Below are positions 27,691 through 36,141 of a stretch of 64,000 nt of DNA, piece after piece. The stretch comes from Streptomyces sp. NBC_00250 (GTDB lineage Bacteria; Actinomycetota; Actinomycetes; Streptomycetales; Streptomycetaceae). Below the pieces are notes generated by a model, which did not search any database, was not told where the DNA came from, and worked only from the letters and a program-made list of their open reading frames with translations. How positions within the stretch are numbered: position 1 is the stretch's first letter; each line of letters opens with the position of its first letter. Both the position numbers and the translations under genes were made by a program. Where the stretch lies: positions 7,984,001 to 8,048,000 of the forward strand of contig NZ_CP108088.1 in assembly GCF_036192275.1 (NCBI RefSeq), written 5' to 3'.

Positions 27691-27915
27691 CGTCGCACGC
27701 CTCTACGGATGGCCAGCCACCGCCACCACGTACGAGCACGTGGAGCAGTGGCTCCGCTCGCGCTACTGCACGATCGTCTGGCACCGCACCCGTGCGTCGG
27801 GCACGCTCGTCGACCTGGTCGCCGCCGACTCGATGCCGTGCCCGGCCGGCGTCGCGCTCTACGGGACGGGCCCGGGACGCGTCGCGCGCCCGGGACCGTC
27901 CCGTATCGGTGCAGG
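27691..27915 (+). other. possible gene remnant
   Basis: The plus frame reads NVARLYGWPATATTYEHVEQ...RYCTIVWHRTRASGTLVDLV, which has ordinary Streptomyces codon use and looks like a piece of a real protein, but it has no start in the window because the IS fragment truncates it. I do not recognise the family. Confidence 0.35.
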
Positions 27916-29001
27916 TCAGCGGACCTGGACGGATGCGACCAGGGTGTTTAGGTCCGGCCAGAGCTTCTTGTTCGTCTCCGGCAGTACGACCCACAGCACC
28001 GAGGGGCGGACCCGCCCGGTGTCGACCACGAGGACCGCGTTCAGGTCCATCGTGGACGGCACCCCGCGTTTGTGGAAGTGGATCTCGCTGACCAGCAGCC
28101 AGGCGTCATGTCCGTCGACCTTCAGCGGCTGCGAGGCGACGTCGACCAGGATCGCCTGGTCGCGGGGGTACTCGTAGCGCCGCCGCTCGTCCATCACCGC
28201 GCCCGCCACGCCCCGCAGCTCCCCGGTGCCGCCGGCCGCGGCCATGATGTCCTCGTCGACCTGCGTGGACTTCACGAGTGCGCGCTGGCGCCCCTCCTGC
28301 TTGCGGGTGAAGCCGTCGAAGACCGGATCCTGCGTCTTGCTCCGGTCCCACGTGCCGCCCAGCTCCGCGTACTCCAGGGAGGAGTCCGTGACGGTGCCGA
28401 TGACCGGCGAGCCCTCGCCCGGGTAGTCCGGCACCTTGACGGTCCCGGTGAGCCGCCGCTCCTCGGGCAGCGGGGAGGCGCCGGGGGTGAGAGTGGGCAC
28501 GGGGATGCCCCGCTGCGGGGCGTCCGCGGTGCTGCCCGCGCAGATGGCGGACGAGGAGTCCGGTGTGCTGTGCGCCTGCTGGACCACCTTGCCGCCGACC
28601 AGCACGGTGCACGTGAGAGTGCCCCCTTCCTGGTCCTCGCGGCTTCTGACGTCCAGATAGAAGTCGGCGCCCGCCGCCAGCTCGACGGTCTTGCGGTACG
28701 GCAGGATGACGACCCCGTGGGACTCGTGGTTGCCGTTCGCCTCCCCGACGGTGAGGTTCACCGAGGGGTGGTCGCCCGTCGCGATGTAGGTGACCTCGAC
28801 CCGCCGGGATTCCTTGTCCGGGGATGCCCCGTCGTCGCTCGGGTCGCCGACGGCCAGGGCCAGGCCCACCGCGCCGAGCGTGACCGCCTCGAAGAGGATC
28901 ACCAGGGCGCCGACCAGGTAGAACCCGCCCGGGATCCGGTCGAAGGTCTTCTTGCCGCGGCCGGAGTGGAACTCGCGTCTCGGCTGGGATGTCTGCGTCA
29001 T
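27916..29001 (-). CDS. membrane-anchored protein with MmpS-like region
   Basis: A 361-residue protein. After a basic cytoplasmic start (RREFHSGRGKKTFDR) comes one transmembrane helix (about residues 28-52), then an extracytoplasmic part. Residues 68-155 resemble an MmpS-type beta-sandwich (VEVTYIATGDHPSVNLTVGE; GGTLTCTVLVGGKVVQQAHS). The C-terminal 180 residues are unrecognised. Its start lies 13 bp after the stop of the coiled-coil membrane protein, so the two form an operon. The pair is enclosed by inverted IS1380 sequence. Confidence 0.72.
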   Translation of the reverse strand: MTQTSQPRREFHSGRGKKTFDRIPGGFYLVGALVILFEAVTLGAVGLALAVGDPSDDGASPDKESRRVEVTYIATGDHPSVNLTVGEANGNHESHGVVILPYRKTVELAAGADFYLDVRSREDQEGGTLTCTVLVGGKVVQQAHSTPDSSSAICAGSTADAPQRGIPVPTLTPGASPLPEERRLTGTVKVPDYPGEGSPVIGTVTDSSLEYAELGGTWDRSKTQDPVFDGFTRKQEGRQRALVKSTQVDEDIMAAAGGTGELRGVAGAVMDERRRYEYPRDQAILVDVASQPLKVDGHDAWLLVSEIHFHKRGVPSTMDLNAVLVVDTGRVRPSVLWVVLPETNKKLWPDLNTLVASVQVR

Positions 29002-29014
29002 GTCGTCCTCCCCC

Positions 29015-30034
29015 TCACGCCCGGCCGCTGTCGCCGGACCGGCGGTCGGCCGGCTCGTCGGCGAACCGCGTGGCCAGCAGCCCCGCCTCCCGCGCCTCGT
29101 CCAGCACCCGGTGCAGGTCCTGGAGCCGGGACCGGTCGGCGAGCCCCTCGATCTCGGCGACGGCCAGCTCGTCCCGCACCGTGTTCACCACCAGCTCGTA
29201 CATGTCCTCGCCGAGTTGCTCCAGCTCTCGTACGGCCTCCCACTCGCGGTACGCCGCGTCCGCCGCGCGGGTGTTCTCGGCGTACCGCTCCAGCGCCTCC
29301 ACCCGCTCCTCCAGCGCGCTCGACGACAGCCGCAGCGCCTGCCGCTGAGTCCGCAGCACCTCCTCCACCCGCGAGCCGGAGGCGTCCCCGGCAGCGGTGC
29401 GCACCTTCCGCGCCAGCCGGGTCAGCTCGGCCAGGCGCTGGGCGATCTCGTACTGTTGGGCCGGCAGTGTCACGTCGTTGGCGATGTCGTCCAGCAGCCC
29501 GTCCCGGTCGACCTGCGACTGGAGTACCGCCGTCACGGCGGCCTGGGCGCGCTCCATCCGGCGCAGCGGCGAGTGGCCCAGCAGCTCGCGCAGGGAGTCG
29601 TCGCCGAAATCCTCGGCCAGGTAGTAGCGGCCGTGGCGCAGCCGGGCCACCCGCTGCCGCTCGTCGGTCCCGCAGCCGAGGACGACGATCAGCAGCCAGG
29701 CCAGCAGGTGCACGACCACGACAGTCAGGATGAACGCCTCGAACCCGAACTGGACCCCGACCCAGATCAGCCCCGCCTGCGCCGCGAGCCCGACGGCCAG
29801 GCCGGGCCACACGCCGATCAGCGCCCACAGGATCGTCACCGGCAGTAGCGCGCACACCGCGGAGACCCCCAGGGCCGTCCAGATGTCCGCCTTGGTACGG
29901 CCGCCCAGCCCCGGCTCCTCGGGCAGCGGCAGCGTGGCTGGGAAGAGTCCGTCGGCGGACTTCTCCAGCAGCGCGCGCTCCGCGTCCTCGAGGGCCGGAT
30001 CCACCACCGGCCGCAGCGCAATGTCCTGCGCCAT
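29015..30034 (-). CDS. membrane protein with long coiled coil
   Basis: A 339-residue protein of unknown function. Residues 50-125 contain two or three transmembrane helices (ALGVSAVCALLPVTILWALI; LTVVVVHLLAWLLIVVLGC), followed by about 200 residues of heptad-rich helix (MERAQAAVTAVLQSQVDRDG; LRLSSSALEERVEALERYAE). It may form a membrane scaffold with the MmpS-like partner encoded next. The ATG at 30034 is the only good start. Confidence 0.72.
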   Translation of the reverse strand: MAQDIALRPVVDPALEDAERALLEKSADGLFPATLPLPEEPGLGGRTKADIWTALGVSAVCALLPVTILWALIGVWPGLAVGLAAQAGLIWVGVQFGFEAFILTVVVVHLLAWLLIVVLGCGTDERQRVARLRHGRYYLAEDFGDDSLRELLGHSPLRRMERAQAAVTAVLQSQVDRDGLLDDIANDVTLPAQQYEIAQRLAELTRLARKVRTAAGDASGSRVEEVLRTQRQALRLSSSALEERVEALERYAENTRAADAAYREWEAVRELEQLGEDMYELVVNTVRDELAVAEIEGLADRSRLQDLHRVLDEAREAGLLATRFADEPADRRSGDSGRA

Positions 30035-30279
30035 TCAGCAACACCCCCCACAGGTTGGGGGAGATCGTGACACACGCCGGAGGGGCTGCCCACGCCACCC
30101 CTGTTCCCGGCCGCCGACTGAGACGGCGCGAACCCGAAGACAAACTGTCTTCCACCCTTGGCCTGATGCCGCTGAGGCCGACGGGGTGCGACGCGCAGCC
30201 AGAGGCGCGAGAGGCGCCCCTGTCCGGTAGCCGGCGCCCCCAGTCCTGCGCCCGGTGACCCCTGTCCGGGCGCTGGCAA
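30035..30279. other. intergenic region between membrane-gene operon and IS1380 copy
   Basis: 245 bases that should contain the promoter of the two membrane-protein genes (minus strand). I find no convincing ORF, terminator or operator. Confidence 0.4.
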
Positions 30280-31642
30280 TTGCCTTACCCACGCGTCCGC
30301 GTCGAGGGCGGTGGCCGTGGGGTGGTGTCCCAGGCCGGGGCCGTGCTGCTGGTCGAGACGGTCCGCAAGACCAGGCTGGACCAGGCGATGTCGGCGGCGC
30401 TTGCGTCATGGCGACGGCCGCGGGCGGTGCACGATCCAGGCAAGGTCCTCCTGGACGCAGCACCTCTCGGTCGCGCTGGGCGGGGACTGCCTCGCGGATG
30501 TCGGCATGCTGCGGGCCGAGCCCGGCGTGTTCGGGCCGGTGGCCTCCGACCCCACGGTCTCCCGGCTCGTCGACGCCCTCGCCGCAGCCGGGCCGAAGGC
30601 CCTGTCCGCGATCAGGACCGCTCGGGCCGGCGTGCGCGAGCACGTGTGGAAGCTGGCCGGCACTGCGGCGCCGGATGCCGCGGGGCAGGTGATCGTGGAC
30701 CTGGACGGGGTGCTCGTGCCGGCTCACTCCGAGAAGCAGGACGCCACCGCGACCTGGAAGAAGACCTTCGGACACCATCCTCTGATGGCCTTCGTCGACC
30801 ACGGAAGCGGCGGGAGCGGGGAGCCGGTGGCCACCCTGCTCAGGCCGGGCGACGCGGGCAGCAACACCGCCACCGACCACATCACCACCACCCAACTAGC
30901 CCTGGCTCAAATGCCGAAGAAGTACCGGCGCGGACGCCGGACCCTGATCCGCACCGACTCCGGAGGCGGAACCCACGAGTTCGTCGCCTGGCTCGCCCAG
31001 CGCGGCCGGTGGCTGTCGTACTCGGTCGGCATGACCATCACCGAGCAGATCCACCAGGCCGTCCTCAAGGTTCCCGCCACGGCCTGGACGGCAGCGATCG
31101 AGTCCTGCGGCGAGATCCGCGACGGCGCCTGGGTCGCCGAACTGTCCGGCGACTGCCTGAAGGGCTGGCCGAAGGGAATGCGGCTGATCGTCCGCAAGGA
31201 ACGGCCCCACCCCGGTGTCCAGTTGCGGATCACCGACGCCGATGGACTGCGGCTGACCTGCTTCGCCACCAACACCACCGTCATGCCGATCGCGGCACTG
31301 GAGCTACGACACCGCCAGCGGGCGCGGGCCGAGGACCGCATCCGGGCCGCGCGGACCACCGGCCTGCGCAACCTGCCCCTGCACGACACCGCGCAGAACC
31401 GGATCTGGCTGGAGATCGTCCAGCTCGCCCTGGACCTGCCGGCCTGGATGCCGATGCTCGCTCTGACCGGCGAAATCCGCAGGTGGGAGCCCCGCCGCCT
31501 CCGGTTCCGCCTTCTCTCCGCCGCCGCCCAGATCGTCACGACCGCCCGGCGCCGCTATCTGCGGTTCGCCCGCCACTGGCCCTGGACCGGCGTGATCACC
31601 GACGCCCTGGCACGGCTCGAAGCTCTCCCGAACCCCGGCTGA
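30280..31642 (+). pseudogene. IS1380-family transposase, broken by +1 frameshift (copy B)
   Basis: Starting at TTG 30280 the first frame reads PRVRVEGGGRGVVSQAGAVL...DPGKVLLD, the normal N-terminus of the family. At about 30459 an extra base in GCAGCACCTCTCGG shifts the frame, and the rest continues in the next frame as SVALGGDCLADVG to the normal end EALPNPG. The DDE parts are intact in the second frame (DLDGVLVPAHSEK; RTDSGGGTHEFVAW; FATNTT). Without the extra base the protein would have about 450 residues. Copy B' carries the same extra base. Confidence 0.85.
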
Positions 31643-31788
31643 GCAGCACGTTCCCGTCCCGGCGAGCAGCATTACCCCGACCGGAGCCGTGGAACCCGGT
31701 GCCAACCCGACGCGACAGCCGGGCCATCAGCCTGGCTGCCACCAGCCCGAACAGCCGAAACGGCCCGCCGAAAGAACCGACGGACCGT

Positions 31789-31807
31789 CACGAAAGATCG
31801 AGGCCAG
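31789..31807. repeat. IS1380-type right terminal inverted repeat
   Basis: CACGAAAGATCGAGGCCAG, about 147 bp after the transposase stop, is the inverse partner of 26851-26871 and marks the right end of copy B. Confidence 0.6.
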
Positions 31808-32092
31808 TACGGCGGGAGATTGCACCTGCGGCCCCTCGCGGGTGACGATGAGCATCGTGACCCGCTCGACCAGAGCGTGCGCGAGGTCGAGTGCGGCAGG
31901 ACAGGGAACCAACAGGGCTCCTGTGCCGGTGGGTTGAGACTTCGAACACCTCCCTCACCTGCGCAGGAGCCTTTGCTTTGTGACCCTCGCCTCGACCTCT
32001 CACCGCCGTCACCCGATCAGTGGCCACGGTGAAGGCGCTCACTGCGATCAACTCCCGGTCAGGTATCGACTCCAAGTGCTAGAAGGGGCCTA
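31808..32092. other. intergenic region without recognised gene
   Basis: 285 bases between the IS1380 right end and the SUKH gene. Short open frames exist on both strands, but none has a ribosome site and Streptomyces-like composition. It may hold the SUKH promoter. Confidence 0.4.
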
Positions 32093-32617
32093 GTGGTGGC
32101 AACGCTCTCAGAGGTACGCGCCCTGTTGGGTGAGCCCAAGTTCAACTGGTCGGATCCGGCGCCATGGACAGCAAGGGAGAAGGAATTCGGCATCGAATTC
32201 CCGGCGGACTTCCGTGAGATCATCGACGCCTATGGTTCGATCGAGATCAACGGGCAGTTGTATCTGAAGCACCCCGCCGAGCATCTGCTGCATGATCTGG
32301 GCACGATGATCAGGGGGGACCTCGAGTTCTGGCGCGAGGAGGACATGGCCGAGTTCCTGCCCGACCCGGCAGGGACGAACCCCGGTGAGTTGATACCGGT
32401 GGCGACGGCCACGACGGGAGAAATGATCTTCCTCCGTATCCCTGACGACTCCTCGTCGCCGTGGCGCGTCGTGGTCCAGGAAATGGACAGTCCGTCCTGG
32501 ACTCTCTACGAGATGACGTTCAGCGAGTGGTTGCTGGCCTATCTCAAGGGGAGGGACGTGACGTTGTGCTCTCGCGACCGCGCGCCCGACGGCCCGTTCT
32601 ACGAGTTCCTGCCCTAA
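32093..32617 (+). CDS. SMI1/KNR4 (SUKH) family protein
   Basis: A 174-residue SUKH-superfamily protein, a family often serving as immunity to polymorphic toxins. The core is visible: WTAREKEFGIEFPADFREII, DAYGSIEINGQLYLKHP, LIPVATATTGEMIFLRIPDD and a C-terminal SEWLLAYLKG helix. Start GTG at 32093 (MVATLSEVRALLGEP). No toxin gene is adjacent, so it is an orphan here. Its TAA stop is the first triplet of the IS5-type inverted repeat at 32615, so the natural C-terminus may have been cut. Confidence 0.85.
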   Translation: MVATLSEVRALLGEPKFNWSDPAPWTAREKEFGIEFPADFREIIDAYGSIEINGQLYLKHPAEHLLHDLGTMIRGDLEFWREEDMAEFLPDPAGTNPGELIPVATATTGEMIFLRIPDDSSSPWRVVVQEMDSPSWTLYEMTFSEWLLAYLKGRDVTLCSRDRAPDGPFYEFLP

Positions 32618-32689
32618 GGACTGTCCCGCAAATGATCTTCCGGCTGATCGGGACGTGCTCAGCTCAGGGTGAGTGGGCTCACTTAGCCG

Positions 32690-33115
32690 GCGAGGGCCAC
32701 GACCATCGCCGACGGCGGCTACCCGGGCACCGGATTCCGCCCAGGCCAGGCAGTCGTTGCGGTTCCCCGGCAGCGGTCGGCCGACCAGCACGACCAGGCG
32801 CGTGTCGGCGTCGGTGACTACCTGATGGTTGGTGGAGCAGCGGTAGTTCTTCGACTGCTCGGCGACGTTGTGATCGCGGGTGGGCACCAAGGTGCCGTCC
32901 ACGATCAGCACAGCGTCCTTGGCGAACCGCCGGCGGGGTTGCAGAGCGAGTCTCGGCCCGAGGTGGTCGATCACCCGGTCAGCGGCCGACTTCGACACCG
33001 CGAACAGCGGGGCCAGTTGTCGCATGGTGAGGTTGGTCCGCCAGTACGCGGCGACCAGCACCACTCGGTTCTCCAGCGACAGCTTCCACGGTCGGCCCCG
33101 GCCGCCGACGTCGGC
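32690..33115 (-). pseudogene. truncated IS5-family (DDE_Tnp_4-like) transposase
   Basis: The minus strand reads GRGRPWKLSLENRVVLVAAY, WRTNLTMRQLAPLFAVSKSA, ADRVIDHLGPRL...VLIVDGTLVPTRDH and PLPGNRNDCLAWAESG: the HTH and first DDE strand of a transposase. The beginning is missing and the reading runs into unrelated sequence after about 32740, so the second half of the catalytic domain is deleted. Confidence 0.8.
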
Positions 33116-33181
33116 GCCTGCGTCCCGCCCACAGCATGAAAATCAGGCGACCGGGCCTGGCGCATCATCCAGGATGACCCC

Positions 33182-33562
33182 ATGAGCCAAGACCTTGTGA
33201 CGTTCCTCCACGCGCGGCTGGACGAGGAGGCCGACCTGGCCCGACGCTGCGACGGTGACGGCTGCGGGGAGTGGACCGCTCACGGGCACACGGTCGACTT
33301 CTGCCAGGGAGAACTCTCCGGCTTCCATCCCACGATCGCCCTGCACGTCGCGCTGCACGACCCGGCTCGCGTCCTGCGGAACGTCGAGGCCAAGCGACGC
33401 GTGCTCGCCCGCCATGTGCTCAGTCCTGCCACGGGCGACCCCGAACTACCGTGGGACAACCGCGATGACTGCCAGTACGACGGCGAGACCTGGCCATGCG
33501 ATGACCTGCTCGACCTCGCGTCACCTTACGCCGATCACCCTGGCTACCCCCGATGCCCCTGA
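33182..33562 (+). CDS. DUF6221-type protein
   Basis: A 126-residue acidic cytoplasmic protein (SQDLVTFLHARLDEEADLAR; HPTIALHVALHDPARVLRNV) of the kind annotated as DUF6221 in Streptomyces, whose function is unknown. The helical middle (RNVEAKRRVLARHV) and a Cys-containing tail (DCQYDGETWPCDDLLDLA) are typical. It starts at ATG 33182 and lies wholly between the IS5-type inverted repeats, with its stop five bases before the right repeat. Confidence 0.78.
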   Translation: MSQDLVTFLHARLDEEADLARRCDGDGCGEWTAHGHTVDFCQGELSGFHPTIALHVALHDPARVLRNVEAKRRVLARHVLSPATGDPELPWDNRDDCQYDGETWPCDDLLDLASPYADHPGYPRCP

Positions 33563-33645
33563 GGCGGAGATCGTTTACGGGACAGCCCTTAGGAGACGTC
33601 CTGTCGATCAGGCGGGGAGGCTCGGGCCGCCGACGTGAGGGGCCG

Positions 33646-36141
33646 TCACGGCGATTGCCGGGTCGTCCAGACGGTCCAGGCCGACACGGGTGACAGTGAT
33701 CCCTCTATGGCCTTCAGCTGAGCGCACCACGCGTCCAGCCCCAGCCTCCGGGCCAGCACCACGGCCGGAGCGACACCCCACCGCAGGACCGGCACGGTAC
33801 CGGCCTCGGCCCAGCGCGTGAGGGCGGAGCGTACGGACTTCGGCACGGGACCGTTCCGGTCGCGACCCTTCGGCCGAAGCGCCGCCGCTCCCTCCAGGAG
33901 GTCCATGTCGCAGATGTCGCTGCCCCGCTCCCTCAGGAGTCTCAGGAGTCCTCGGGTGTACCTGTCCTCGCCGGCGGCGTAGCAGGCGTAGGCGCGGGCC
34001 AGGGTCAGGACCGGGTCGGGTGCCTCGTCCTTGTCCGCCGCGAGCAGGTCTTTGGGGGCATGACCTCTCAGGTTCCCCAGCGACACGAGGTCGTCCCATT
34101 CCGGATCCGGACTGGTGGAGAGGGGTTCCACCCGGGCCGCTTGTCCGCTCCGGACCGCACCTTCGCCGATCTCGACCGCCAGGGGGAGCGACGGATGCAG
34201 AGGGAAGGTCACGCCGGTGTCGGTGCCGGTTCCGGGGACCGACACGCAGGTCCCCCACGTGGATTCCTCCGGGTAGGTCGTGACCAGCCACGTGTCGGTT
34301 CGAGAGTCGAGACCGATGACGGAGAACCCGGGAAGTTTCTCCCAGACGCCAGACTGGATGCTCACCCTGAGCGGCACGATGCCGTTCTCGACGCTGCGAG
34401 GAAGCCGCACGGTCTTCTCGGTCCCCGCGAACACCTCGACCATCTCCGACCAGGATCCCCAAGGCAGGTCGACTCTCACCTGGACATGGCCCGGCGGCAC
34501 GCCGATCAGCGGGTCCGACTCGATCTCCCGTACGGACCGTCCGGTCTCTCCGACCGTGACGGTGGGAGCGTCCGTGAGAGGGCCGACCAGTTGCCCGGTT
34601 CCACCGTCCGGCAACGCGATCCGGATCGCTGTTTCTTCCGGGAATTCCGGTGACTCGCGGATCGCCGTCGAGATGTCATTCGGTGTCAGGATGGCGAAGG
34701 TGGAGGCGACATCCGAGGCGAACTGTATGAGCAGCTCCCGGTCGTCGTACCGTCCGGAAACGTAGAGGCCGACCTCTTCCTGTGTGACCTCGATCCTGTT
34801 CGATGCATTCCGTAGGTGCTCCTGCAGGCTGTCGCTGAGCTCTGGAGACGTGGATGAGGTGAGGCTACCGGTGGAATCGACATTGCCGACGAAGACCCAG
34901 GCGTTGTCATCGCCCTTCGGTTTCCTTGATGACCGGTAGGTGTCAGGTGCGGTCGGCAACGCCCATATGCCGTCGCCCGGTCGGTGCCCCGCGGCCGCGC
35001 CTCGTCGCGTCCCCGACGGGGCCGACCTCAAATGGAAGACGACCTCGCTGTCACTGTCGCCGATGCGTATCCGGCGTTCGGCCGGCTTTCGCCAGCCCGA
35101 GTCGGCCTTCAGCTCGCAGATCACGCTCAGGCTCGTCTCGTGCGGGAGATGGTTCTCAAAAGGCAGCTGTACGGTCTTCCGCGGGGGTACGGGAACCTCT
35201 CGGCGCCAGGGCGTGCCCTCCACCTGTACGGCTATCGTCCTCACGTCCTTGGCGGCGGAAGCCGGTTTCACGGCTACGGACATGCGCGCGGCCGGGGTCG
35301 GAGGCAGGTGGAGAGGCCAGACACTCTTCGCCGAACCCGGGCCGTACACCTGCACCCCAGGGTTTTGGACGATGCGTTCCGTCCAAGCGGTTCTGGTCAC
35401 CTCCGGGCCGACGATGTCAGTGACCGCTTTGCGCAGGTCGATACTGACGTCACCGGTGTCGAAATCCAGGTGGAGGACGTGGGGGGTCGGGTTCTGTGTG
35501 TCGATGTGCGGAAGCAGGTTCTGCGTGAAGAGGCCTCGGCCCTCTATCTCCATCGCCAGCTCACCCTGCTGGCACGCGAAGCAGAAGACCAGTGTGTTTC
35601 CGGCCATGGCCGTGAAGCCCTGGAAGGGCATACCTGCGGGGACCCTGGACCGCTCGCTCACGTCGAACGGCACGTTCTGACAGCCGTCCATGATCAGTAG
35701 TTGCTCCGGGAATTCCATGGACCGGAACAATTCGATGTGCTCATCGATGGAGAGGTTGGAGAAGACATCGTGTTCGTCGGACGATGCCTCGCTGGTGACG
35801 AAGAGCCTCCTCGTGGACGGATCATAGATGCCGTGCCCGAAAAGGAATACGAACAGGTGACTGCCGCGCAGGGTACGAAGCCTGGCGAGGGATTTCGTGA
35901 TTCCAGGAGCCGTGGCATCGTGCCAGGGCACTCCCGCGCCCAGTGCGTCGAGCAACGGGCGACTTGTCTCGGTCGGCTGGGCGTGCAGAAGGATGTGGTC
36001 GTCCGGAACCCCGGCCTTCCGTAGCCAGTTCACCGATTCGCACGCATCCTGCACGGCGCCGCTGAGATCCCGTATCTGCGGATCGTCGTAGGCGTCGATT
36101 CCGACTACCAAGGCCCAGCTGTCCGCATACGTACCGGTCAT
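33646..36141 (-). CDS. caspase-like (peptidase C14) protease with large C-terminal region
   Basis: An 831-residue protein. Residues 5-245 are a caspase-type p20 domain: strand SWALVVGIDAYDD, His103 in LFVFLFGHGIYD, and Cys154 in LLIMDGCQN, a complete catalytic dyad. After that come beta-rich segments (about 260-360 and 470-640) and a helical end with ALARYA-like repeats (LTLARAYACYAAGEDRYTRG). I recognise no further domain. It has no signal peptide or membrane helix. ATG at 36141 overlaps the hydrolase stop (ATGA at 36141-36138), so protease and hydrolase are made together. The divergent CHAT protease next door suggests a joint stress or defence role. Substrates are unknown. Confidence 0.85.
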   Translation of the reverse strand: MTGTYADSWALVVGIDAYDDPQIRDLSGAVQDACESVNWLRKAGVPDDHILLHAQPTETSRPLLDALGAGVPWHDATAPGITKSLARLRTLRGSHLFVFLFGHGIYDPSTRRLFVTSEASSDEHDVFSNLSIDEHIELFRSMEFPEQLLIMDGCQNVPFDVSERSRVPAGMPFQGFTAMAGNTLVFCFACQQGELAMEIEGRGLFTQNLLPHIDTQNPTPHVLHLDFDTGDVSIDLRKAVTDIVGPEVTRTAWTERIVQNPGVQVYGPGSAKSVWPLHLPPTPAARMSVAVKPASAAKDVRTIAVQVEGTPWRREVPVPPRKTVQLPFENHLPHETSLSVICELKADSGWRKPAERRIRIGDSDSEVVFHLRSAPSGTRRGAAAGHRPGDGIWALPTAPDTYRSSRKPKGDDNAWVFVGNVDSTGSLTSSTSPELSDSLQEHLRNASNRIEVTQEEVGLYVSGRYDDRELLIQFASDVASTFAILTPNDISTAIRESPEFPEETAIRIALPDGGTGQLVGPLTDAPTVTVGETGRSVREIESDPLIGVPPGHVQVRVDLPWGSWSEMVEVFAGTEKTVRLPRSVENGIVPLRVSIQSGVWEKLPGFSVIGLDSRTDTWLVTTYPEESTWGTCVSVPGTGTDTGVTFPLHPSLPLAVEIGEGAVRSGQAARVEPLSTSPDPEWDDLVSLGNLRGHAPKDLLAADKDEAPDPVLTLARAYACYAAGEDRYTRGLLRLLRERGSDICDMDLLEGAAALRPKGRDRNGPVPKSVRSALTRWAEAGTVPVLRWGVAPAVVLARRLGLDAWCAQLKAIEGSLSPVSAWTVWTTRQSP

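Larger units (their letters stand above)
32615..33591. mobile_element. IS5-type element remnant defined by 24-bp inverted repeats
   Basis: The sequence at 32615-32638 (TAAGGACTGTCCCGCAAATG and four more bases) and the reverse complement of 33568-33591 match at 21 of 24 positions. Ends of the GGRCTGTCCCGYAAAYGATC kind are typical of Streptomyces IS5-family elements. Inside are a minus-strand transposase fragment and, on the plus strand, a DUF6221 gene. The element is about 980 bp long. Confidence 0.75.

Noticed and set aside
26645..27994. Minus-strand open frame of about 450 codons over the IS region
   Set aside because: It joins unrelated pieces: the inverted IS1380 fragment, antisense of copy A and an unknown remnant. 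No single protein explains it.
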